A stretch of 13,277 bases of DNA from Methanosarcinales archaeon (GTDB lineage: Archaea > Halobacteriota > Methanosarcinia > Methanosarcinales > Methanosarcinaceae), in assembly GCA_012329085.1 (NCBI GenBank), contig JAAXQB010000202.1:1-13277 (forward strand), read 5' to 3'. The position numbers and the translations under genes are program-made. The notes under the pieces were generated by a model that did no database searches, was not told where the DNA came from, and was given only the letters and a program-made list of their open reading frames with translations. Positions 1-7,038 of the stretch are shown piece by piece (the first letter of the stretch is position 1; every line of letters begins with the position of its first letter).

Positions 1-7
1 ATTTAAA

Positions 8-190
8 CCTATTCGTTTGAATGAGCTTTCCAAATAAGCAAACGCTCATTCGTTCGAAAATCAAAGATTTTCTCATACGCTCATTCGTTCGAAAATCAAG
101 GATTTTCTCATACGCTCATTCGTTCCGAATGAGCTTTCCGAATGAGCTATTGAAAATTTCTCCCAGCACATAACATTATAAGTTATATAC
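8..190. repeat. Hairpin-repeat array with 35-bp tandem units and a terminal AT palindrome
   Basis: This is the densest left-hand copy of the window's interspersed hairpin family. A 35-bp unit starting CGCTCATTCGTTCG and containing the palindrome GAAAATC-AA(A/G)-GATTTTC repeats at 43-77 and 78-112. A third start at 113 leads into a perfect hairpin at 114-134 (arms GCTCATTCG/CGAATGAGC, loop TTC). After another GAATGAGC half comes TGAAAATTTCTC (151-162), then an imperfect palindrome CATAAC...GTTATAT around 166-190. No open reading frame is recognisable. The array sits downstream of the tRNA-Arg 3' end. Confidence 0.85.
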
Positions 191-195
191 TACAA

Positions 196-211
196 GAAAA
201 ATAAAAAAAAG
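196..211 (-). terminator. Oligo-T terminator of tRNA-Arg
   Basis: On the minus strand the bases just after the tRNA discriminator read C, then eight T, A and five T. Oligo-T tracts of this kind are standard archaeal terminators. There is no encoded CCA between the tRNA and this tract. Confidence 0.6.
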
Positions 212-283
212 CGTCCTGGCCAAGATTCGAACTCGAGTCTAAGGCTCCGCAAGCCCCAAGGATATCCACTACCCTACCAGGAC
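212..283 (-). tRNA. tRNA-Arg (anticodon GCG)
   Basis: The minus strand folds into a full 72-nt cloverleaf. The acceptor arms GTCCTGG/CCAGGAC pair in all seven positions. The D loop AGTGGATA has the conserved A14 and GG. The anticodon stem GGGGC/GCCTT carries loop TTGCGGA with anticodon GCG, reading CGC arginine codons. The T stem TCGAG/CTTGG closes the loop TTCGAAT. The discriminator is G and CCA is not encoded. The D stem is weak (one U-U mismatch). There is no intron. A TATA element about 44 nt upstream, the same spacing as for the tRNA-Tyr in this window, is the probable promoter. Confidence 0.93.
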
Positions 284-322
284 AGAAAAAGTTTTAAAGA
301 TTAGTATTCAATGGTTTTATGT

Positions 323-333
323 GCTATAAAGTT
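323..333. promoter_or_regulatory. Shared TATA element between tRNA-Arg and the phosphopantoate ligase gene
   Basis: The sequence CTATAAAGTTT lies between two divergent genes. Read on the plus strand, TATAAA is centred about 24 nt before the ATG at 351. Read on the minus strand, AAACTTTATAG is centred about 44 nt before the tRNA 5' end. No other good TATA box is seen in the 67-bp gap, so one element may serve both directions. This is inferred from spacing only. Confidence 0.5.
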
Positions 334-350
334 TATCATTTTAATCAAGT

Positions 351-1100
351 ATGACTATAATTTCAAAAGACCATCCAAGATATATATCTCTTGTAACTCG
401 AAATAAAATAATAGATGGTGTAAATATTGGCATAACAAGTATGCATGGTTTGATAGCACAAGGAAGGGGGGAAGCATTTGATTATTTAATTGGAGAACAT
501 ACCACAGAATCTGCAATGCATGCACAAAGATGTGCAATTGCATATATTCTCCTTGCAAAAAATCCAATAATATCAGTAAATGGAAATGCTGCGGCACTTG
601 TTCCAAAAGATATTGCAGACCTTTCAAATATTACAGGTGCAATCATTGAAATTAATCTTTTTCATAGAAGCGAGGAACGAATTGAAAAAATAATTAAACA
701 CTTAAAATTGTATGGTGCAAAGAGAGTTATTGGAAATAAAGGAGATGCAATAATTCCTTTAAAACACGATAGGGGCATTATAGAAAAAGAAGGAATTAAA
801 ATAGCAGATGTTGTACTTGTGCCATTGGAAGATGGGGATAGGTGTGAAATGCTAATAAAACTTGGAAAAAAAGTAATTACAATCGATTTAAATCCAATGT
901 CTCGAACTGCTCAAGCATCAACAGTTTCAATCATAAATAATATAACTCGTGCAATTCCAGACATGGTGCAAATCGCAAAAGAGTTAAAGCATAAAGAAAA
1001 AAATGAATTAATGGAAATTATCAATTCATATGGCAATAATATAATTCTTTCTTGTGCAATAGATGAAATTTATAAAAATTTGAATGAACAAAAGAAATAA
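351..1100 (+). CDS. 4-phosphopantoate--beta-alanine ligase (archaeal phosphopantothenate synthetase)
   Basis: This cytosolic enzyme joins 4-phosphopantoate to beta-alanine with ATP to form 4'-phosphopantothenate. In archaea, with pantoate kinase, it replaces the bacterial PanC/CoaA steps of CoA synthesis. The 249-residue product matches the family over its whole length. It opens with SKDHPRYISLVTR (5-17), followed by GLIAQGRGEAFDYLIGE (33-49), HAQRCAIAYILLAKNPIISVNGN (57-79), the AALVP stretch (81-85), EINLFHRSEER (100-110), and a C-terminal IDLNPMSRTAQAS (178-190) with PLED at 158-161. Usual family length is about 250-260 residues, so it is intact. The start at 351 is supported by a TATA box about 24 nt upstream and by the family N-terminus. 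The pantoate kinase gene is not adjacent here. Downstream lies a hairpin repeat and then the restriction-modification remnant. Confidence 0.92.
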   Translation: MTIISKDHPRYISLVTRNKIIDGVNIGITSMHGLIAQGRGEAFDYLIGEHTTESAMHAQRCAIAYILLAKNPIISVNGNAAALVPKDIADLSNITGAIIEINLFHRSEERIEKIIKHLKLYGAKRVIGNKGDAIIPLKHDRGIIEKEGIKIADVVLVPLEDGDRCEMLIKLGKKVITIDLNPMSRTAQASTVSIINNITRAIPDMVQIAKELKHKEKNELMEIINSYGNNIILSCAIDEIYKNLNEQKK

Positions 1101-1110
1101 ATTTTATATC

Positions 1111-1250
1111 GCATATACTTTTATAATTTATGTGCAACAAAAAATTAAAATTTTATCTAACTCATCCGAAAACAAAAGTCTTTCAAAAAAAGAATTTTGT
1201 TTTCGAACAAATGTGCGTAAACACTCATTCGTTCCGAATGAGTTTAAAAA
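1111..1250. repeat. Hairpin-repeat copy between the CoA gene and the nuclease gene
   Basis: The stretch begins with an imperfect palindrome GCATATA...TTATGTGC (1111-1134), passes through an AT-rich piece and an AACTCATCC half (1160-1168), and ends with a perfect hairpin at 1224-1242 (arms CTCATTCG/CGAATGAG, loop TTC). A 60-residue reading frame crosses it, but it has no family resemblance, overlaps the end of the upstream gene and consists of repeat sequence, so it is not called as a gene. Confidence 0.75.
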
Positions 1251-1285
1251 AACCAAAGGTTTTTGATAGCATATAGAAATTATAC

Positions 1286-1293
1286 TTTATATA
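1286..1293 (+). promoter_or_regulatory. TATA box of the nuclease-methylase unit
   Basis: TTTATATA is centred 23.5 nt before the ATG at 1313, the spacing expected of a leaderless archaeal transcript and the same as for the gene at 351. The methylase start overlaps the nuclease stop, so this promoter would have driven both genes. Confidence 0.6.
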
Positions 1294-1312
1294 CAATGAC
1301 AATATTTAAATT

Positions 1313-2146
1313 ATGAATCAAGATAACTTTTACAAACAACTTTTAAAACATCCCAAAGATTTTAAAAATATCCTTGAAACTTCTGATGGTGATTGGTCAG
1401 TAAAAGGATTTATTGATATTGCAAAAAATGTTTATACAATTTCTGTTGATACAAAAGTCATTTCAAAAATTATTGAATTGATGCTGTTTCCAATTTTAGA
1501 AAAGTTTGCAAAAGAAAATGACTACAAAATGGTGTTTGCAACAGAATAAAATCATTACCCTGATGTATCTTTTATTACAAAAACAGGAGAAAAAATCGCA
1601 CTCGATTTAAAAAGTACATATCGTAAAAACAATGAAACTGTTTCAGGTTTCACACTTGGTGCTTTTACTGGATATTTTAGAAATAGAGATTGGAATAAAA
1701 ATATTACTTTTCCATATGATGAATATTCAAAACACTATATTTTTGGAGTGATTTATACAAGACAAGAAATGGAAATTGATGAAAGAAATATTTATACGAT
1801 TGATGATTTGGAAGAAATATTATCAATTGTGAAAGATTTTGAATTTATTGTGCAAGAAAAATATCGTATTGCAAAAGATCGTCCGGGAAGTGGAAATACA
1901 AAAAATATTGGATTCTGTGTAAAAATCGAAGAATTAAAAAATGGCATAGGTCTTTTTACTGAATACGGAATTAAAATTTTCGATAGCTCATTCAGAATGA
2001 ATGAGCGTTTGAAAAAATCTTTGATTTTTGATGATTTTTGGATGCACTACATGACAAAAGAAATGGCAAAAAATGGCGGTCTTGTAGAACCTCCGTATAA
2101 CAATCTTACAACTTATTTAAATTATAGAAATACTAAAAACTTATGA
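1313..2146 (+). pseudogene. EcoRV-like type II restriction endonuclease, interrupted by an in-frame TAA
   Basis: Read through one stop, this frame encodes a homologue of EcoRV (about 245 residues), which cleaves GATATC to blunt ends as a dimer. Visible parts are: the helix E55 in SKIIELM (EcoRV E45 position); NHYPD with D84 and ALDLK with D98 and K100 (EcoRV D74, D90, K92); FTLGAFTGYFRN; FGVIYTR; and the recognition loop GSGNT at 192-196 (EcoRV 182-186), followed by NIG. Codon 79 (1547-1549) is TAA where EcoRV has Q69, one base from CAA. The frame continues unchanged on both sides, so this is a nonsense change and not a frameshift. TAA is used as a normal stop elsewhere in the window. A repeat element adds about 15 residues near residues 225-239. 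The stop separates the helix from all catalytic carboxylates, so neither fragment should cut DNA. The last bases overlap the methylase ATG. Confidence 0.88.
1975..2029 (-). repeat. Hairpin element inserted in frame in the nuclease gene
   Basis: The minus strand of this stretch matches the intergenic hairpin family almost base for base. There is a 7-bp hairpin at 2013-2029 (arms AAAAATC/GATTTTT), a TCAAAC linker, and a perfect 9-bp hairpin at 1986-2006 whose minus-strand loop is TTC (arms GCTCATTCA/TGAATGAGC), then TATCGAAAAT. In the protein it encodes about 15 residues (SFRMNERLKKSLIFD) that have no counterpart in EcoRV, where GIFDS is followed directly by the EDEFLDYW segment. Flanking codons keep the frame. 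Confidence 0.8.
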
Positions 2147-3240
2147 CAATATCGTTTATAAGACCAATTAGAAAAAAACAAACAACTCTTTTCGAGTTAG
2201 AATCAAATAATATAACTGGTATTTTTCCAACAACTCGTTATCAGGGAAGTAAAAATAAAATTATTGATTGGATTTAATATTGTACAAAAGATTTGGAATT
2301 TGAAACTATACTTGATGCTTTTGGTGGAACTGGAAGTGTAAGTTATATGTTTAAAAAACAAGGGAAACAAGTTTTTTACAATGATTATTTACAATTTAAT
2401 ACTATGATTGGGCAGGCATTGATAGAAAATAATGGTGTATTGTTGAAAGATGGGGATTTAGATTTTTTAGTTACAAAACAATCAAGTATCAAATATCCAA
2501 CATTTTTTTTTGATAATTTTCACGAAATTTATTTTACCAATGAAGAAAATGAATGGCTTGATTTAATTGTCACAAATATCCATCATTTAAAAGATAAATA
2601 TAAAAAGGCTCTTGCTTTTTTTGCTCTTTTTCAAGCATGTATTATTAAACGACCCTTTAATTTGTTTCATAGAAAAAATTTATATATTCGTATGGCAAAA
2701 GTGAAAAGAAGTTTTGGAAATAAAAAAACTTGGGACACTCCATTTGAAAAACATTTCTTGAAGTTTGTAAAACAAGGAAATGATGCTGTTTTTAATAACG
2801 GTAAACAAAATTTATCTTTTAATGAGGATATTATGAAGTGGAATTTTAGCACACCTGATTTGATTTATATTGACACTCCGTATATTTCTAAAACTGGAGT
2901 TGGTGTGAATTATTTTGATTTTTATCATTTTTTAGAGGGACTTGTAAAATATGAAAAATGGGGAGGTATTATTGATGAAACCACGAAACATAAAAAAATT
3001 AGAAATGGAAAAAATGAGTGGTGTAAAAAAGGAGAAATTTATGGTGCATTTGAAAAATTATTTACTAAATTCAAATATTCGAAATTAGTTATTTCGTATC
3101 GTGATAATGGAATTCCTACAATAGATGAATTAGTTGAAATTTTAGAAAAATTGGGTAAAAAAGTAGAAATAAAAAAAATAGATTATAAATATGTTTTAAG
3201 CAATACAAGCTCAAAAGAGGTTTTAATTATTGCAGTTTAA
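2143..3240 (+). pseudogene. D12-class DNA adenine-N6 methyltransferase, interrupted by an in-frame TAA
   Basis: This was the modification partner of the nuclease, methylating adenine in the recognition site with S-adenosylmethionine. The ATG at 2143 overlaps the nuclease stop by four bases (ATGA). Visible parts are: TTRYQGSKNKIIDWI at residues 30-44, the N-terminal cofactor-binding motif of D12 methylases; motif I DAFGGTGS at 58-65; FYNDYLQFN after it; and the catalytic motif IV as DTPY at 244-247, a known variant of DPPY. Codon 45 (2275-2277) is TAA, falling between the N-terminal motif and motif I, with the same frame continuing to 3240. A restart at the TTG of 2293 would give a 315-residue protein without the N-terminal cofactor motif, probably inactive. 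It resembles the RYQGSK/DAFGGTGS group of solitary and type II methylases more than M.EcoRV itself. Confidence 0.85.
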
Positions 3241-3253
3241 TTTTTTCTTATTG

Positions 3254-3330
3254 CGCATAATTTATAAATTATGAACTTAGAGAAAAAATTTAACAACTCA
3301 TTTAGAACGAATGGGCGTCATTTCGTACAT
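3254..3330. repeat. Degenerate hairpin-repeat copy downstream of the methylase
   Basis: An AT palindrome CATAATTTATAAATTATG (3255-3272) is followed by AGAGAAAAAATTT and then a decayed hairpin, CTCATT...GAATGGGC (3298-3315). The order and direction of modules are the same as in the copy at 1111-1170, so the restriction-modification pair lies between two directly oriented, diverged copies. Confidence 0.55.
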
Positions 3331-3402
3331 AATATTAAACAAAGAAACAATTAGAACCAATCAAAAATAAAAAAATACAAAATTGGATATCAAAAAATAT
3401 TT

Positions 3403-3741
3403 ATGACCCTTCTTAAAAAAACATATCAAGAACTTGATATCATTGAACGGCATTTGTTAGTTCTAAAAAAAGTAATGGAAAATGAACCAATTGGAATTGT
3501 AAAACTTTCAGAAGAAACAGGATTGGATGCTCACAAAGTACGATATTCTCTTCGCGTACTTGGGGCACAACAACTAATACAACCATCTACAAAAGGTGCT
3601 ATTGTTGGAAATTATACAAAAGATGAATTTTTAGATTTTGAAGAATATGTTGGAAAAATTATCGAAAAAATAGAATCAGTGCAAAAAATGAGCGAATCAA
3701 TTAATAATTTATTTAAAAAAAGAACAATCAATGATAACTGA
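3403..3741 (+). CDS. Winged helix-turn-helix transcriptional regulator
   Basis: The 112-residue product is a small predicted DNA-binding protein. Residues 10-35 form a leading helix (LDIIERHLLVLKKVMENEPIGIVK), followed by a helix-turn-helix LSEETGLDAHKVRYSLRVL (36-54) and a wing-like IQPSTKGAIVGNY (59-71). The C-terminal third (74-106) is charged and likely a coiled-coil dimerisation helix. It resembles short archaeal regulators of the winged-helix superfamily; the ligand and targets are unknown. Its last 11 bases overlap the start of gltX, which points to a two-gene transcript with coupled translation. The ATG is preceded by an A/T-rich stretch around 3366-3380 that could hold the TATA box. 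Confidence 0.75.
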   Translation: MTLLKKTYQELDIIERHLLVLKKVMENEPIGIVKLSEETGLDAHKVRYSLRVLGAQQLIQPSTKGAIVGNYTKDEFLDFEEYVGKIIEKIESVQKMSESINNLFKKRTINDN

Positions 3742-5434
3742 AAAAGATATTATCACAATAAGAACTTATGCACTTCAAAATGCTTGTAAATATGGAAAAG
3801 TGCCACAAGGCAAGGCTGTGCTTGGAAAGGTTATGGGTGCATGTCCACATCTTAGACGCTTTTCAAAAAACCTTGCACCAATACTCGGAGAAATCATTAA
3901 TGACATTTCAAAAAAGAACATAAATGAATGGGAGCAAGAACTTAAAGAAATTGCACCTGAACTTTTTGAAGTAATTGGTGTTAAAAAAGAAGTACAAAAA
4001 GGATTAAAACCATTATCTGTCAAAGATGGCGATATGATAGTTTTAAGATTTGCACCAAACCCAAACGGTCCTGCGACACTTGGAAGTGCAAGAGGCATTA
4101 TAGCAAATTCTGAATATGCAAAAATATATAATGGTAAATTTATCGTAAGATTTGATGATACTGATCCAAATATAAAACGACCAATGCTTGAAGCATATAA
4201 TTGGTATTTGGAAGATTGTGAATGGCTTGATGCAAAACCTAATAAAACAATTATTGCATCTGATAGATTGGATATATACTATAATTATGCAGAAAAGCTT
4301 ATTCAAAAAGGACACGCATATATTTGTTTTTGTAAAGGGGATGAATTTAAAAAATTTAAAGATAATAAGGAATCCTGCCCACATAGAATTCAAAATTCAG
4401 ATTGGAATCTTATGCATTGGAAAAAGATGTTAGAGGGTAAATATGAGGAAAAAGAAGCGATACTTCGTATAAAAACCGATATTACAAATAAAGATCCCGC
4501 ACTTCGTGATTTTGGAGCATTTAGGATTGTAAAAACTTCACATCCACGAAATGAAGTTGATTTAAAATATGTCGTATGGCCACTTCTTGATTTTGAAAGT
4601 GCAATCGAAGATTATGAACTTGGAATATCTCATATTATTCGTGGAAAAGATTTAATGGATAGTGAAAAGCGACAAAAATATATTTATGAATATTTTGGAT
4701 GGAAATATCCAAAAACTATTTATTGGGGGCGAATTAAAATTCATGAATTTGGTAAATTTAGCACAAGTGAACTTAAAAAATTAATAGAAAGTGGAGAATA
4801 TTCTGGGTGGGATGACCCAAGAGTTCCAACAATTCGCTCAATTAGAAAGCGAGGCATTTCACCTCTTGCACTACGAAAATTCATGATTGAACTTGGAGTT
4901 GGGAGTACTGATATAAGCATCAGCCTTGATACACTTTATGCAGAAAATAGAAAAATAATCGATGCTAAGGCTAATCGGTATTTCTTTGTATGGAATCCGA
5001 TTGAGCTTGAAGTATTAGGCGATATGCCACGAATTGCAAATCCAACAATTCATCCAACAGAAGATAAAGGATATAGAGAAATAGCAGTCGAAGATAACAT
5101 ATATCTTTGTAAAGATGATGTAGATAAGTTAAATATTGGAGAAGAGGTTCGTTTAAAAGATTTATGCAATATCAAAATAATATCAAAATCTCCACTTAAA
5201 GCAGAATATACAGATAATTCTATTGGAATAAATAAGATGCGTATTATTCATTGGGTGCCAATCAATGGAATTTCTATAAAAGTCTTAGCACCGCATGGAG
5301 AATTTAATGGAATTGGCGAAAAAGGAATTTTAAATGAGTTGGATTCAGTTGTGCAGTTTGAAAGGTTTGGATATGTGCGGATTGATTCTATTAAAGAAGA
5401 AAAAGAAGTTATCGCATATTATGCACATAAATAG
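3731..5434 (+). CDS. gltX: Glutamyl-tRNA synthetase, archaeal type
   Basis: This cytosolic class I aminoacyl-tRNA synthetase charges tRNA-Glu. In archaea using GatDE for glutamine this is a tRNA-Glu-specific enzyme; GatDE is not in view. The 567 residues fit the archaeal/eukaryotic family (about 550-580). Residues 1-100 form the N-terminal helical domain (ending near GLKPLSVKDGDMIVLRF). The nucleotide site RFAPNPNGP (106-114) is followed by TLGS (116-119), the HIGH equivalent found in methanogen enzymes. The catalytic core continues with IVRFDDTDP and VVWPLLDFESAIEDYELGISHIIRGKDL. The KMSKS equivalent is KFSTS (342-346), then GWDDPRVPTIRSIRKRGI. The C-terminal part is the beta-barrel anticodon-binding region, starting near KIIDAKANRYFFV. 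The ATG lies inside the end of the upstream regulator gene. The stop is TAG, with no sign of recoding. Confidence 0.97.
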   Translation: MITEKDIITIRTYALQNACKYGKVPQGKAVLGKVMGACPHLRRFSKNLAPILGEIINDISKKNINEWEQELKEIAPELFEVIGVKKEVQKGLKPLSVKDGDMIVLRFAPNPNGPATLGSARGIIANSEYAKIYNGKFIVRFDDTDPNIKRPMLEAYNWYLEDCEWLDAKPNKTIIASDRLDIYYNYAEKLIQKGHAYICFCKGDEFKKFKDNKESCPHRIQNSDWNLMHWKKMLEGKYEEKEAILRIKTDITNKDPALRDFGAFRIVKTSHPRNEVDLKYVVWPLLDFESAIEDYELGISHIIRGKDLMDSEKRQKYIYEYFGWKYPKTIYWGRIKIHEFGKFSTSELKKLIESGEYSGWDDPRVPTIRSIRKRGISPLALRKFMIELGVGSTDISISLDTLYAENRKIIDAKANRYFFVWNPIELEVLGDMPRIANPTIHPTEDKGYREIAVEDNIYLCKDDVDKLNIGEEVRLKDLCNIKIISKSPLKAEYTDNSIGINKMRIIHWVPINGISIKVLAPHGEFNGIGEKGILNELDSVVQFERFGYVRIDSIKEEKEVIAYYAHK

Positions 5435-5534
5435 ATAGTGTAATATTTAAAAAAATTTTAAACATAAAAATATAAGTAAATTTTAATAAAACACTGAACA
5501 GTTTTTTAAAAGATATTTTTATTTAGAAATTACG

Positions 5535-5565
5535 CACAAACGCTCATTTATTCTAAATGAGTGTT
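5535..5565. repeat. Hairpin repeat between convergent genes gltX and sbtA
   Basis: A perfect 8-bp hairpin (5543-5561, arms CTCATTTA/TAAATGAG, loop TTC) is followed by TGTTATCTCGTAC, the same tail seen after other copies. Two arm positions differ from the common CTCATTCG form and are compensated on the other side. Its place between convergent genes would suit a transcription end point, but other copies are not so placed. Confidence 0.8.
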
Positions 5566-5603
5566 ATCTCGTACCTCGAAATATTTTAAAGGTATTTTTT
5601 CCT

Positions 5604-6588
5604 TTACCCTATTAACATTAATGCTACTTTATAATAAAGGGGAATACCTATTATAATATTAAATGGGAATGTTATTGCTACCAATAATATTAAGTGAGAG
5701 CAAGGAATTTGCTTCTGGAATTGCTACCTTTATCGTTGCTGGTGCTGATATATATGAAGCACTCCCAGCTATAATGCCAAGCATAGTTGCTCCCCCTATA
5801 CTCATTCCGATAATAGTTCCAATAATCACCCCTACAATTCCATGAATCGGTGGCATAATACATGCATAAACAAGTAATCGGATGCCAACCTTTTTCCACT
5901 CCCTTAATCGTGTAGCTGCATCTATTCCCATGCCCAGCATGAACAAACACAACACTCCTAAAAACATACCATCAAAAAATGGCATAACTCCTTTTGTCCC
6001 ACAATACCCTGCAATATAACCTATAATCATACTAGATATTAAAAGTAGAATAGATTTTCCAAGAATGCATTCTTTAAAAAGATTAATCGTATCCACTTTT
6101 ATTTTGATACCTCGTTTCTTTTTTGCGATTGCAAATCGTGCCAAAAAGATCCCAGTAAGTAAAGCTGGAATATCCATTAAAGGATATAATGCAGGTATAA
6201 ATGGTTCATAGTACACTCCACGCTCATTTAAGAATGCAAACCCAGCAACCATAGTTGCAGCACTTACTGCACCATAGTGTGTGGCAATCCCTCCAGCATC
6301 AGCAATATCAAATTTTAATTTGACTAAGATGGCATATCCTATCAATACTATGCCCACACCTAAAAAAATAGCTGCTGTCGCTGGTGCCAATACATCCAAT
6401 ATATCAACCTTTCTAATCCCAACTCCGCCCTTTAAACCAATGGCAATTAATAAAAAAAGTAGTATAGAAACACTCATTCCTTCTGGTATTTTCAAATCTG
6501 ATCTTGATAGTGCAGCAAACATTCCAACTACAAAAAACAGTATTGGTGGGGATAAAATTTGTTCAATTATTATATTTAATAAATCCAT
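5604..6588 (-). pseudogene. sbtA: SbtA-family sodium/bicarbonate-type transporter, frameshifted near the C-terminus
   Basis: The protein belongs to the SbtA family (formerly DUF897), inner-membrane carriers whose studied cyanobacterial members take up bicarbonate with sodium; the substrate in archaea is not established. The uninterrupted frame gives 309 residues ending at 5659: LSPPILFFVVGMFAALSRSDLKIPE near the start, HYGAVSAATMVAGFAFL, FIPALYPLMDIPALLTGIFLAR, a cytosolic basic segment, and SASYISAPATIKVAIPEAN. It then ends in an atypical SNNIPI. Shifting by one base at about 5680 restores a tail reading VAITFPFNIIIGIPLYYK and continuing to a TAA at 5604-5606. That is the expected family ending (TFPFN...GIPLYY). 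An indel of -2 or +1 in the GGTAGC area explains it. The last transmembrane helix is lost, so function is doubtful unless this is a sequencing error. A TTTAAATA box lies about 22 nt before the ATG. No SbtB-like PII gene is next to it. Confidence 0.85.
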
Positions 6589-7038
6589 TTGACCCTACAT
6601 CAGTATTTAAAAATTTATTTTTAAAATTGTTACATATATCATTATAAATGTTGATATAAATAAATATCCTTTTGAATTTCTCATTATATGCAAGGAATTC
6701 ATATTCAATTTCTTGCAATGAAAAATGACATTCCAATGAAAAATAAAATAAAATGGCATATACAAAAAAATTTTTAAAATAATAGCCACAGCATTTATAT
6801 TAAAAAAATCTCTATCATAATATAAATAATAAGTTAACGAATTAAATTTTGTTAAGATAGAACAAATCAAATACCACAATATGTTTAAATTTATTTAAAT
6901 ACATTTAATAAATAATAATTGTTGCATTGAATAATATGCCTATATGGTAAATATTAAATAGAAACAAAACAAAAGATATTACAATCCATATAAAAATTAA
7001 ATAATGGTGGCAATAAATACAATATAGGAAAAATTACC
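6589..7038. other. AT-rich divergent intergenic region between sbtA and the MAT gene
   Basis: I see no gene, tRNA or hairpin-family copy in these 450 bp. A 90-residue minus-strand frame is hydrophobic because of composition and resembles no family. TATA-like boxes are present at both ends: near 6604-6611 for the transporter and 7012-7019 (AATAAATA) about 24 nt before the ATG at 7039. Confidence 0.5.

Noticed and set aside
43..134. CRISPR array
   Set aside because: The 35-bp units abut directly with no unique spacers, and copies are scattered through the window; no cas gene is present.
1084..1266. 60-residue reading frame after the phosphopantoate ligase gene
   Set aside because: It overlaps the end of a real gene, consists largely of hairpin-repeat sequence and resembles no protein family.
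1547..2277. Recoding of TAA as a sense codon
   Set aside because: Both internal stops are TAA, but TAA also ends clearly full-length genes here (351-1100, 7039-8235, proC), so it acts as a normal stop.
4188..4433. Second frame inside gltX
   Set aside because: It is a shadow of the well-supported synthetase frame.
6607..6879. 90-residue hydrophobic minus-strand frame upstream of sbtA
   Set aside because: Hydrophobicity follows from A/T-rich codons; no membrane-protein family resemblance and no supported start.
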